Positions 45,236 through 53,578 of a DNA stretch of 64,000 nt are shown in pieces. The stretch is from NCBI GenBank assembly GCA_017935745.1, contig JAGBGX010000008.1, positions 36,415 to 100,414 of the forward strand, written 5' to 3'. The notes beneath the pieces were generated by a model. That model was not told where the DNA came from, made no database searches, and was given only the letters and a program-made list of their open reading frames with translations. This stretch comes from Treponema sp. GTDB taxonomy: Bacteria > Spirochaetota > Spirochaetia > Treponematales > Treponemataceae. Both the position numbers and the translations under genes were made by a program. Within the stretch, counting starts at the first letter, position 1. Every line of letters begins with the position of its first letter.

Positions 45236-45981
45236 ATGCTCAAGTACTGTTTGCGTGAGAATCTTCTCACGGCTGACCCGGATGACTGCATGGGTCGCAA
45301 CCTGCGGTTGCTTACCGAGTTTGCCGGATGGCAAACTCGCGCGGACATTCCTGCGAGTTTTTGCCAGGCATGACTAGGAGCGGGACGACGCTCACAAAGT
45401 CTGATGTCTCCGCGGTCTTGCAGGTGTTCTCGGAAGTCGTTTGCGAGCTGACAGCGGACGGCTCGGCGGTGAACACGCCGCTGTTCAGCACCTCGTTCAG
45501 CGTGTCGGGCATTTTCAGCGGCATGGCGGACTCGTTCGACAGGACGCGCCACTCGGTGAGCGTGAACGTGAATCCGGGAACTGCACTGCGCGAGGCGGTC
45601 AAGTCCGTCAGGACGGAAAAGACTGAGGCGGCTTCTACCGGGCCGTACATCACGGAAGCCGCTGACATAGTCAGCGGCTCTGTAAACGCAACGCTCACTG
45701 CCGGCGGTATTCTGCGTCTCACGGGGTCGCGCCTCAAGTTCGACGTAACAGACGCGGAACAGGGCGTGTTCCTGATTCCGGCTGACGGCGGCGACGCCGT
45801 GAAGTGCGCTGTTGTCGCCGAGAACAAGCCCGCGCGGCTCATGGTCATGGTGCCGGCAGACGTAAAGCCCGGCGCGTACTATGCGGAAGTGAGGACGAAG
45901 CTGCTTGGAAACGCAAAGTCTACAAAGTCGCTCAAGACAGGGCGGTTCTCCAAGGTACTTGAAGTGTCCGCCAACGCCTAG
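45236..45981 (+). pseudogene. Split IHF-like DNA-binding/DUF4469 protein gene
   Basis: A normal start (GGAGGG then ATG 45236) opens MLKYCLRENLLTADPDDCM, the usual N-terminus of this Bacteroidetes/spirochete IHF-like family. The frame then reads hairpin DNA and stops at 45371. A second frame opens at ATG 45370, overlapping that stop (ATGA), and continues with the rest of the family: SGTTLTKSDVSAVLQVFSEVV, HSVSVNVNPGTALREAV and the DUF4469 end LRLTGSRLKFDVTDAEQGVFLI. About 20 residues expected between the two parts are replaced by some 80 bases of inverted repeats. It could be a dead gene or two coupled fragments. Confidence 0.75.
45297..45364 (+). repeat. Overlapping inverted repeats inside the split gene
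   Basis: GCAACC/GGTTGC pair around TGC (45297-45311). CGAGTTTGCC/GGCAAACTCG form a perfect 10-base stem with a 4-base loop (45316-45339). The second arm can instead pair with GCGAGTTTTTGC (45353-45364). The two larger hairpins exclude each other, like attenuator structures. Confidence 0.7.
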
Positions 45982-45983
45982 GG

Positions 45984-46085
45984 AGAAGCAATTTCCCTTG
46001 TAAGGGAGAGCAGCTTTCCCTTATAGGGGAGCGGCTCTCTCCCTTATAGAAGCGGAGAGATTTCCCTTGCAAGAGAGCGGATTAC
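45984..46085 (+). repeat. Degenerate tandem repeats with palindromic units
   Basis: Four units of 21-25 bases each contain TCCCTTRTARGGGA or a decayed form of it, separated by GAGCAGC/GCGGCTC-type spacers. Each unit is itself a small palindrome. The array follows the split gene and precedes the BspA-like gene. Confidence 0.65.
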
Positions 46086-46100
46086 TCCATTACGGAAGTT

Positions 46101-46130
46101 CAAAACGCTGCCATTACGGGCGGCGACAAA
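46101..46130. repeat. Left flanking copy of the CGCYGCCATTACGGGCGGCG repeat
   Basis: The 20-base core reads CGCTGCCATTACGGGCGGCG. The same core, with CGCCGCC, recurs at 46786-46805 just past the BspA-like gene. This copy lacks the long A/T tails, so it is a poor terminator. Confidence 0.75.
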
Positions 46131-46152
46131 CATAAAAGAATAGGAGTCTTTT

Positions 46153-46749
46153 ATGAAAGCGAAGAAATGGGGATTCATAGCGGCAATGCTCGCAGTGTTT
46201 GTTGCGAGATGCATAGGCAAACAGTACGGCGCACTGACAATAAAAGGCGGCGTTGTTACAAAATGCGACACGTCTGCAACAGGCACGGTTGAAATTCCCA
46301 AAGGCATTAAGTCTATCGGAGAACTTGCATTCAGCAGCTGCAACGACCTGATGTCTATTACAATACCTGACAGCATTACGTCTATCGAAAAAATGACATT
46401 CTTCGGGTGCAGAAGCCTGACATCTGTTACCATCCCGGACAGCGTTACGTCTATCGGAAAGGATGCATTCTTCTGTTGCGACAGTCTAACGTCTATTGCA
46501 ATCCCGAACAGCGTTATGTTTATCGGAAAAAATGCATTCGGCGCATGCAGCAAACTGACATCTGTTACTATTTCTGACAGTGTTACGTCTATCGGAAAAG
46601 ATGCATTCGGAGGGTGCAGATATCTTGCGACAATAAAGTATAGTGGCACTATAGCACAGTGGAATGCAGTGTCAAAAGGTGATGGCTGGCATGACTATGT
46701 ACCTGCTGCTACGGTAGAGTGTACTGACGGTACCGCTTCTCTGGACTGA
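46153..46749 (+). CDS. Small BspA-like leucine-rich repeat protein
   Basis: 198 residues. Signal-like N-terminus (MKAKKWGFIAAMLAVFVARC), then four to five LRR_5 repeats of about 23 residues with the motif LTSVTIPDSVTSIGKDAFxGC. After the last repeat comes the short domain IKYSGTIAQWNAVSKGDGWH that often ends BspA repeats. Such proteins are exported surface or secreted adhesins in oral and gut treponemes. AGGAGT precedes the ATG. The Cys after VARC is not a canonical lipobox, so lipid anchoring is doubtful. Confidence 0.88.
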   Translation: MKAKKWGFIAAMLAVFVARCIGKQYGALTIKGGVVTKCDTSATGTVEIPKGIKSIGELAFSSCNDLMSITIPDSITSIEKMTFFGCRSLTSVTIPDSVTSIGKDAFFCCDSLTSIAIPNSVMFIGKNAFGACSKLTSVTISDSVTSIGKDAFGGCRYLATIKYSGTIAQWNAVSKGDGWHDYVPAATVECTDGTASLD

Positions 46750-46779
46750 CAGAGGAATGACGCTCATTCTGTGAACTGA

Positions 46780-46815
46780 CAAAAAACGCCGCCATTACGG
46801 GCGGCGTTTTTTGTG
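46780..46815. terminator. Bidirectional terminator and right repeat copy after the BspA-like gene
   Basis: AAAAAACGCCGCC and GGCGGCGTTTTTT pair perfectly around a short loop; A and T tails make it work in either direction. It serves the BspA-like gene on the plus strand and the acyl-CoA synthetase on the minus strand. Confidence 0.9.
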
Positions 46816-46842
46816 CTGTGCAGACAGTTTCTTCCTCTCAAA

Positions 46843-46890
46843 AGCGTGCTGGGGAAAGAGAGGGGTTTCCTCTCCCCAAAAGCGCTGCAT
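46843..46890 (+). repeat. Hairpin element B, short form
   Basis: It shares AGCGTGCTGG and the ending AAAAGCGCTGCAT with element C, but its middle is only GAGAGG-GGTTT-CCTCTC with outer GGGG/CCCC, and the 15-base loop is absent. It looks like a deleted member of the family. It abuts the stop codon of the acyl-CoA synthetase gene. Confidence 0.65.
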
Positions 46891-46893
46891 GCC

Positions 46894-48588
46894 TTAGAAT
46901 TCCTGCTTGATGTTCTGCGGATCCCTGCCGCTGTCCTTCTCGCGGATTTCCACGCGGCGGATCTTTCCGCTGATTGTCTTGGGAAGCTCAGTCACAAACT
47001 CGATGATCCGCGGGCACTTGTACAGCGCGGTCTCGTGCTTCACAAAGCCGTACAGCTCCACTTCAAGCTCGTGGCTCGCCTCATAGCCCGGGGAAAGGAC
47101 GATTGTGGCTTTGATTGCCTGCCCGCGCTTTTCGTCGGGAACGCCGGTAACCGCGCACTCCATGACCGCCGGGTGCTTCTGGAGGACGGACTCGACCTCG
47201 AACGGGCTGATGCGGTAGCCGGAGGACTTGATGATGTCGTCCGTGCGCCCCACGAACCAGACGTAGCCGTCTTCGTCCATGTACACGGTGTCGCCGGTAT
47301 GGTACACGCCGCCGTCAAAGGCGTTCGCCGTAAGCGTCACATCGCGGTAGTAGCCGGAAAGCAGTCCGAACGGATGCCCGCCGCCAAGATTGATCACAAG
47401 CTCGCCGACTTCGCCCGCGGGAACTTCCTTGCCGTTGCGGTTCACGACGGAAACATCGTACACCGGGGACGGGCGGCCCATGGAGCCGGGGCGCACGGGC
47501 GTGTCCATGAAGTTTCCGCAGATGATTGTCGATTCAGTCTGCCCGTAGCCCTCGTAAATCTTCTTTCCCGTCTGCTCGATGAACTTGTTGTAGACTTCGC
47601 CGTTGAGCGCCTCGCCCGCCGTGGAGAACCGTGTGACCGCGCTCATGTCGTACTTTGAAAGATCCTGCCGGATGAGGTAGCGGTAGACGGTCGGCGGCGC
47701 GCAGAACGTCGTGATTCCGTAGCGGGAAATGTTGTGGAGCATCTTGTCCGGCTTGAAGCTGTTCATGTCGTAGACAAAGAGCGCCGTTCCGCAGATCCAC
47801 TGCCCGTAGAGCTTGCCCCACGTGGACTTTGCCCAGCCGGTCTCGGCGACCGTCAGGTGCAGCCCGTTGTCAACGACGCCGTGCCAGTACTTCGCCGTGA
47901 TGATGTGCCCGATCGGATAGACGAAGTTGTGGAGCACCATCTTGGGATAGCCGGATGTTCCGGATGTAAAATACAGCAGCATCGGATCCTCGTTGCGCGT
48001 CGCAGCCTCCCCCACCGGGCGCGGGAATTCGGGCGCGCACTTTTCGACTTCCTCATGGAAGCTGATCCAGCCGTCGCGGTGCGGCCCCACGGTGACGAGC
48101 TTTTTCACCGTCGGCGAGGCTGGCAGCGCCTTTTCAATTTCCGCCTGCACGACCGGGTTGTCGTAGGAGATGATCATCTTGATTTCCGCGGCGTTCGTGC
48201 GGTACTCGATGTCCTTCTGCAAAAGCTGGTCCGTGGCGGGAACCGCAATCGCCCCGATCCGGCAGAGCGCCATCATCGTCCACCACCATTCGTAGCGGCG
48301 GCGCAGAATCAGCATGACCGTGTCGCCCTTCTTGATTCCCTGCGATGCAAGGAAGTACGCCGTGCGCTTTGAGTCGGCCGAAATCTGCTCGAACGTCCAG
48401 CTGTGCTCCTCTCCGTTGTCATCGCACCAGACGAGCGCGCGCTTTCCCGGCTCGGTCACGGTGTAGCGGTCTACGACATCGTAGGCAAAGTTGAAATTGT
48501 CAGGCGCCTTGAGCCGGCAATGGGCCTTCAGGTCTTCATAGGAAGCGAACTCCCTGTCCTCAGCTAAAAAATCGTGATAAAGAGCCAT
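46894..48588 (-). CDS. AMP-forming acyl-CoA synthetase
   Basis: 564 residues from ATG 48588 (MALYHDFLAEDREF), GAGGAA upstream; the reading from 48705 adds 39 residues with no support. Motifs: LYFTSGTSGYPKMVLHN (P-loop), YEGYGQTESTIICGNF, TGDTVYMDEDGYVWFVGRTDDIIKSSGYR, and the catalytic Lys in PKTISGKIRR. It most resembles medium-chain acyl-CoA synthetases. It activates a fatty or aromatic acid with ATP and CoA. The gene is visibly richer in G+C than its neighbours and lies inside the repeat island, hinting at transfer. Confidence 0.9.
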   Translation of the reverse strand: MALYHDFLAEDREFASYEDLKAHCRLKAPDNFNFAYDVVDRYTVTEPGKRALVWCDDNGEEHSWTFEQISADSKRTAYFLASQGIKKGDTVMLILRRRYEWWWTMMALCRIGAIAVPATDQLLQKDIEYRTNAAEIKMIISYDNPVVQAEIEKALPASPTVKKLVTVGPHRDGWISFHEEVEKCAPEFPRPVGEAATRNEDPMLLYFTSGTSGYPKMVLHNFVYPIGHIITAKYWHGVVDNGLHLTVAETGWAKSTWGKLYGQWICGTALFVYDMNSFKPDKMLHNISRYGITTFCAPPTVYRYLIRQDLSKYDMSAVTRFSTAGEALNGEVYNKFIEQTGKKIYEGYGQTESTIICGNFMDTPVRPGSMGRPSPVYDVSVVNRNGKEVPAGEVGELVINLGGGHPFGLLSGYYRDVTLTANAFDGGVYHTGDTVYMDEDGYVWFVGRTDDIIKSSGYRISPFEVESVLQKHPAVMECAVTGVPDEKRGQAIKATIVLSPGYEASHELEVELYGFVKHETALYKCPRIIEFVTELPKTISGKIRRVEIREKDSGRDPQNIKQEF

Positions 48589-48781
48589 GTTTTCCTCGCA
48601 AGAATAAATGTCAAGCCTTTTCATCTGAACAGACGGCAGCATGCAGACGGAACGGATCCGGCAGGACTGCGCCGCTTTTAAGGCATCCGCAGAAATCCGC
48701 ACCATTTTATTATGACATACTGAAAAGAATTGTCAATAACATTCCGGGAAGCTGCACCCAATATGACACCCTGCCCTGAAA

Positions 48782-48847
48782 AAAGTTGCACAGCAAAACC
48801 ACGAAACAAAGCTGCACAGCAAGACCACAAATCAAAGCTGCATTGCA
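48782..48847 (+). repeat. 26-bp direct repeats upstream of secA
   Basis: Units starting at 48782, 48808 and 48834 share AAAGYTGCACAGCAARACCAC; the third diverges after AAAGCTGCA. The sequence AAAGCTGCATTGCA, seen at 48834, returns at 48959 on the far side of hairpin element C. Confidence 0.7.
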
Positions 48848-48884
48848 GTTCTGTAAATCTCCGTTTCTCCAAACCATACAAAAC

Positions 48885-48974
48885 AGCGTGCTGGGAAAGA
48901 GGGAGAGTTTGAGAGGGAGAAAACCCCGCTTCGCAAGCAGAGGGTTTTCTCCCTCTCAAAAAGCTGCATTGCAT
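48885..48974 (+). repeat. Hairpin element C of the repeat family
   Basis: A perfect 19-base stem (TTTGAGAGGGAGAAAACCC, 48908-48926, complement at 48942-48960) encloses CGCTTCGCAAGCAGA, which on the other strand matches the element A loop at 13 of 15 bases. AGCGTGCTGG starts the element at 48885. Its right end, GCATTGCAT, contains the -35 box of secA. Confidence 0.85.
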
Positions 48975-48997
48975 AGAAATGAAAAATTCTATATACT
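48969..48997 (+). promoter_or_regulatory. Leaderless-type promoter of secA
   Basis: TTGCAT, exactly 17 bases, TATACT; the -10 box ends 8 bases before the secA ATG. The predicted leader is about 2 bases, with no Shine-Dalgarno site. The -35 box is part of the end of hairpin element C. Confidence 0.7.
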
Positions 48998-49005
48998 GTT
49001 CCATT

Positions 49006-51744
49006 ATGTTTGATACGATTTTGACACTTATATTCGGCTCTGCAAATGACCGCGCAGTAAAGGCGCTGAAGCCCGTTGTTGAAGAAATTGAAGCAAAGGA
49101 AAGCTGGGCGCAGTCTTTTTCTGACGAGCAGTTTCCCGGGCAGACAAAAATACTGAAGGAGCGCCTCGCAAACGGAGAAACGCTCGATGACATTCTTACA
49201 GATGCTTTTGCGCTCGCGCGTGAAGCCGCACGCCGGGTGCTCGGGGAACGCGCCTATCCCTGCCAGCTCATGGGCTCGCTTGTCCTTCATTCAGGGCGCA
49301 TTACAGAAATGAAGACAGGAGAAGGAAAAACGCTCATGTGCGTCTGCGCGGCGTACTTGAATTCCCTGAGCGGAAAAGGCGTGCATATCGTCACAGTCAA
49401 TGACTATCTTGCCGAACGCGACAGCCAGTGGATGGGACGTGTCTACCAGTTCCTCGGGCAGAGCGTGGGATGCATCCTGAGCAATATGGACAACGATGCG
49501 CGCAAGGCTGCCTACAGCTGCGACCTGACATACGGAACAAACAACGAATTCGGATTTGACTATCTGCGCGACAACATGCAGATTGACGCAAGCCGGAAAG
49601 TCCAGCGCGGATTCAACTTCTGCATAGTTGATGAAATCGACTCAATCCTGATTGACGAGGCGAGAACTCCGCTCATTATCTCCGGGCAGGGAGAAGACGA
49701 CACCTTTAAATTCCATGAAGTTGACAAGTACATCGGGCAGTTCACTGAAGTCAAAAAAGATCCCGCCACAAACGACTATCCCGATGAAGTCGAAATGACG
49801 CCGGAACAGCGGGCAGCGCTCGAAGGCGACTACAAGCTTGATGAAAAAAGCAAGCGCGTTTCGTTCACGGACAAGGGCATGAACAAAATAAATGACATCC
49901 TGCTGTCCCATAAGCTCATCGAAGCAGGAACAACTGTCTTTGACGAGCAGAACTTTGAATACGTGCATTACTTTACGCAGGCAATCCGCGCGCACACGCT
50001 GTACCACATCGATGTTGACTATGTGGTCAAGGAAGGCCAGGTTCAGATTGTCGATGAATTCACCGGGCGCATCCTTGAAGGCCGCCGCTACGGAGACGGG
50101 CTTCATCAGGCTATTGAAGCAAAGGAGCATTTGAGAATTGCGCAGCGCAATAGGACGCTCGCCACAATCACGTTCCAGAATTTCTTCCGCATGTACAAAA
50201 AGCTTTCAGGCATGACAGGAACAGCGGCAACAGAAGCCGTTGAATTCAACAAAATCTACAGCCTCGATGTCGTGGTGATTCCAACAAACAAGCCTGTCGC
50301 AAGAAAGGATGAGGACGATGAAGTCTACCTGAATGAAAGCGACAAGTGGGATGCAATCGCAAAGGAAGTCGAAGAAGCCCACAAAAAAGGCCAGCCGGTT
50401 CTGATCGGCACCGTTTCCGTTGAAAAGTCAGAGCATCTTTCCGCCCTGCTCACACGGAGAGGAATCAGGCACGAAGTCCTCAATGCAAAGAACCATGCGC
50501 GCGAAGCGCTGATTATTGCCGAAGCCGGCGCAAAAGGCTCCGTCACAGTCGCCACAAACATGGCAGGACGCGGAACGGACATCAAGCTCGGAGGAAGCCC
50601 GGAAACACGAGCCAGAAAGCGTGCCGGAACAGAAGCATCGCAGGAACAGTACGAAGAGGCGCTTGCAATAGAAAAAGAGCAGTGGAAAAAAGACTACGAG
50701 GAAGTCAAGTCGCTCGGAGGCCTGTATGTCATCGGCTCTGAACGCCATGAAAGCCGCCGCATAGACAATCAGCTGCGCGGACGCTCAGGCCGCCAGGGAG
50801 ATCCGGGACGCAGCAAATTCTACATTTCAATGGACGATGACCTGATGCGCCTTTTCGGCGGAGAAAAAATGAAGGCGATTATGCGCAGAATCGGCATGCA
50901 GCCGGGAGAGCCGATAAACCATCCGATGCTCAACCGCTCGATTGAAAAGGCACAGAAAAAAGTCGAGGAGCGCAACTTTGAAATCAGAAAGAACCTGCTC
51001 GACTATGACGATGTGCTGAACCAGCAGCGCAAATTCATTTACGATCAGCGCGATGAAATTCTTCTGGATGAAAATCTCAGCGAGCGTGTCATGGCAAACG
51101 CAAAGGAAACCGTTTCGGCCGTCTTTGAAGAGTACCGCCACGCAAAGGGAAACGCCCAGAGCGCGCTGTCTGACAAAATCTACAGCATGTTCGGGCAGCA
51201 GATTCCGTACAGCCAGCTCACTGAGGAAGGTGTTGACGCGGCGCTGCAAAATGACCTTACCCAGAAAGAAATGCTGGCAGGCAAGACAAACCTGAATATG
51301 TTCATCCGCTACCAGTACATTCAGATGATTGACAAAAAATGGCTTGACCAGCTGGAATTCCTTGACGGCCTGCGCGAAGCCGTTCACCTGCGTTCCTACG
51401 GAAGCAAAAATCCGCTCACTGAATACAAGATTGACGGCTTCAATCAGTTTGACGATATGCTCGACAGCATCCGCGACTCAGTTGCAAGCAGAGTCTTTAA
51501 AGTGAAAGTCCAGATGGAGCCGCCATCCCCAAGGCCGCAGCAGCCGCGCCAGATGGATGCCCGCCATCAGGAAGCGCAGTCAATGGCGCACAGCGCGCAG
51601 CAGGCGGCGCGGAATTCGGCAATGAAGTCAGGGCGGCAGGGACAGTCAGTCACTGTTGTGCGGGCAGTCCCAAAAGTCGGCCGCAACGACCCCTGCCCGT
51701 GCGGAAGCGGAAAAAAATATAAAAATTGCTGTGGCAAGAATTGA
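49006..51744 (+). CDS. secA: Protein translocase ATPase SecA
   Basis: 912 residues from ATG 49006 ([19 protein letters not shown]). Walker [19 protein letters not shown] near residue 101, [20 protein letters not shown] Walker B (as [17 protein letters not shown]), the preprotein cross-linking domain, and [25 protein letters not shown] are intact. The C-terminus has the zinc motif [13 protein letters not shown]. It drives preproteins through SecYEG. Starts upstream at 48979 would lie before the predicted transcript start. The last codons are also the first part of the tandem array that follows. Confidence 0.97.
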   Translation: MFDTILTLIFGSANDRAVKALKPVVEEIEAKESWAQSFSDEQFPGQTKILKERLANGETLDDILTDAFALAREAARRVLGERAYPCQLMGSLVLHSGRITEMKTGEGKTLMCVCAAYLNSLSGKGVHIVTVNDYLAERDSQWMGRVYQFLGQSVGCILSNMDNDARKAAYSCDLTYGTNNEFGFDYLRDNMQIDASRKVQRGFNFCIVDEIDSILIDEARTPLIISGQGEDDTFKFHEVDKYIGQFTEVKKDPATNDYPDEVEMTPEQRAALEGDYKLDEKSKRVSFTDKGMNKINDILLSHKLIEAGTTVFDEQNFEYVHYFTQAIRAHTLYHIDVDYVVKEGQVQIVDEFTGRILEGRRYGDGLHQAIEAKEHLRIAQRNRTLATITFQNFFRMYKKLSGMTGTAATEAVEFNKIYSLDVVVIPTNKPVARKDEDDEVYLNESDKWDAIAKEVEEAHKKGQPVLIGTVSVEKSEHLSALLTRRGIRHEVLNAKNHAREALIIAEAGAKGSVTVATNMAGRGTDIKLGGSPETRARKRAGTEASQEQYEEALAIEKEQWKKDYEEVKSLGGLYVIGSERHESRRIDNQLRGRSGRQGDPGRSKFYISMDDDLMRLFGGEKMKAIMRRIGMQPGEPINHPMLNRSIEKAQKKVEERNFEIRKNLLDYDDVLNQQRKFIYDQRDEILLDENLSERVMANAKETVSAVFEEYRHAKGNAQSALSDKIYSMFGQQIPYSQLTEEGVDAALQNDLTQKEMLAGKTNLNMFIRYQYIQMIDKKWLDQLEFLDGLREAVHLRSYGSKNPLTEYKIDGFNQFDDMLDSIRDSVASRVFKVKVQMEPPSPRPQQPRQMDARHQEAQSMAHSAQQAARNSAMKSGRQGQSVTVVRAVPKVGRNDPCPCGSGKKYKNCCGKN

Positions 51745-51985
51745 CACAGCAATTTTCGTCAATATTGCGACCAAACGGGAGCAATTTCCTTGCTGCGGCA
51801 AGAATTGAAGCAGCAGTTTTTATCAATGCTGCGACCAACGGGAGCAGTTCCCTTGCTGCGGCAAAAATTAAAGCAGCAATTTTCGTCAATATTGCGACCA
51901 AATGGAAGCAATTTCCTTACTGTGGCAAGAATTAACACAGCAATTTTCGTCAATATTGCGACCAACGAGAGCAGTTCCCCTGCGC
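51721..51985 (+). repeat. 64-bp tandem array beginning in the 3' end of secA
   Basis: GGCAAGAATT-type starts fall at 51733, 51797, 51860 and 51924, a period of 63-64 bases over about four copies. Each copy has hairpins: TTGCTGTG/CACAGCAA in copy 1 becomes TTGCTGC/GCAGCA in copies 2 and 3, and GCAAT/ATTGC becomes GCAGT/GCTGC in copy 2. Paired bases change together, so the stems are under selection or homogenised by pairing. No gene is supported here; short frames over it are repeat artefacts. Confidence 0.85.
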
Positions 51986-52024
51986 GGAACAGCAGAAACC
52001 GCAGTTGCGCAGACGCAGCTGCCT

Positions 52025-53578
52025 TCAGTTGGAAGAAGTCACAGCAATCACAGTGAAGATGCTTGTAATGAGAGAAAGAACTGTAGTGGCAACCGGTGCA
52101 TAAAGCCCGAAATAGTACGTGAACGAATTCGATGCGGCCGTGATTGTCGTCTCGGGCGCAATCGGATCGCTCTTGCTTTTTTTGTTTCCGTTCATATCAA
52201 CAATCCGCACGCTGTCGAACGAATTCCGCGCCGGAAGAAACCCTCCGGCAAGCCCGATGTAATACAGCCAGTCGCGGTCCGGGATATACGGATATCTTCC
52301 CGGATTTGCGACAGCGCCGGACACAGAAACAAAGAACTGCCTGAACGGAATCACCACCGTATCATTGGCGCACAGAATTTCATCTGCAAAAAAATCAGCG
52401 TCATACAGAATTCTCCTTACATCGAGCGGAATCATCTGCTGCCCGCGCCGGATATAGGCGTTCTCAAGATCCGAGACATCGGAAAACAGATTCTTGTTCG
52501 CCCTGATAAACGAAGAGTATTTTTCACCTGGAGCAAACTGCACTGACAAAGAAGAAGAAGAAGGAGACGCGCTTTTTTCATCAAGGCTCTGTCCTGTTTC
52601 AATTGCTCCTTCAAAAAAAACAACAGGCCTGCGGTTTTTTATTGAATCAATGAACAGCACATCGTTGTCATGCAGAACAAACGAATCAGCCTGAGCCAGC
52701 CCTGCCAGATACTGCGTTTCATATTTTCCGTCCGCAGGATTCACTCTTGTCACCTGGATGCTGCCCGTGTCCGCAAAGTCTGTGAGGCCGTTTCCGTAAA
52801 AAGAAATCAGCCTGGAAACAGTATCGCCGTCAAGCACAGAATAGGTGCCGGGACGCTCGACTTCTCCTTTCAACGTGATTTTTTTTGCAGCCTTGCTCAG
52901 TGTCACGATGTCGCCCGGGCGCAGGTACGGATTTTCAGCGGTGTCTCCGCTTCTGATTCCCCTGAACACATCATACGTTTTTTTCTCTCCTGAAGAATGC
53001 TCCACCTGCACATCCCGAAGCGAAGAATAGCTGGTAAGGTGATTTTTCACTGCGTCATACAGCCTCGTAAGTCCCCAGCATTCCGTGTCAACGGAAAAGT
53101 CAACTTCGCCTTGAAGCTGAACGTAGAAAAAGCCGGGAGACGCAAGCACAAACTGCACCGCGCTCATAGGGAAATTTTTTGACACAATCTGCTCAACAGA
53201 ATTCTTCACATCAAGAAATGTCCTGCCCTTTACATTGAGGACAGCAAGATTTGCCACGCGGATTTTGTACGATGTATCAACCGGAATTGCATACGTAACC
53301 GGCTTGGAGCCTGCAAGGAACGAAAGTGAATAGACATCTCCGGCAGTCACAGGATAGTCCGCGCAGGACATTGCAAGCAGCGCATATTTTTTCGCGTCAT
53401 ATTCGCTTGCCTGCTCCTTCAGAAAATCTGAGGACAGCTGCCGGGAGCTGTCTTCCTTTTTTTCATTCTGATACAATCCTGATGAACGAAGGAAAGAATC
53501 TTCCTGCTGCGCAAAACAGGCTGAACAGGCACACAGCACGGAAAACAGAGCAGCCGCTGCTCTTGCACTGATTTTCAT
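52025..53578 (-). CDS. Polysaccharide export protein with SLBB domains (Wza-like)
   Basis: 517 residues from ATG 53578, with AAAGGAG 7 bases upstream and the start overlapping the wzz stop (ATGA). Signal peptide (AAAALFSVLCACSACFA), then a poly-export domain (about 80-180, AGDVYSLSFLAGSKPVTYAIPVDTSYKIRVANLAVLNVKG), and SLBB domains (ITLKGEVERPGTYSVLDGDTVSRLIS and VSVSGAVANPGRYPYIPDRDWLYYIGLAGGF). A C-terminal hydrophobic segment (YAPVATTVLSLITSIFTVIAV) may be a membrane anchor. It should form the channel carrying polysaccharide across the outer membrane. Confidence 0.88.
   Translation of the reverse strand: MKISARAAAALFSVLCACSACFAQQEDSFLRSSGLYQNEKKEDSSRQLSSDFLKEQASEYDAKKYALLAMSCADYPVTAGDVYSLSFLAGSKPVTYAIPVDTSYKIRVANLAVLNVKGRTFLDVKNSVEQIVSKNFPMSAVQFVLASPGFFYVQLQGEVDFSVDTECWGLTRLYDAVKNHLTSYSSLRDVQVEHSSGEKKTYDVFRGIRSGDTAENPYLRPGDIVTLSKAAKKITLKGEVERPGTYSVLDGDTVSRLISFYGNGLTDFADTGSIQVTRVNPADGKYETQYLAGLAQADSFVLHDNDVLFIDSIKNRRPVVFFEGAIETGQSLDEKSASPSSSSLSVQFAPGEKYSSFIRANKNLFSDVSDLENAYIRRGQQMIPLDVRRILYDADFFADEILCANDTVVIPFRQFFVSVSGAVANPGRYPYIPDRDWLYYIGLAGGFLPARNSFDSVRIVDMNGNKKSKSDPIAPETTITAASNSFTYYFGLYAPVATTVLSLITSIFTVIAVTSSN

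Noticed and set aside
44928..45377. 149-residue frame MRWFRQSQSPNTVSSSV on the plus strand
   Set aside because: No family resemblance, skewed Cys/Arg content, no ribosome site, and it runs over the start of the recognisable IHF-like gene in another frame.
48589..48705. Longer N-terminus of the acyl-CoA synthetase
   Set aside because: The extra 39 residues have no family match, and ATG 48588 has a good GAGGAA site.
51650..52056. Several 68-88-residue frames over the array after secA
   Set aside because: Their repeats are those of the DNA array read in open frames; no ribosome site and present on both strands.
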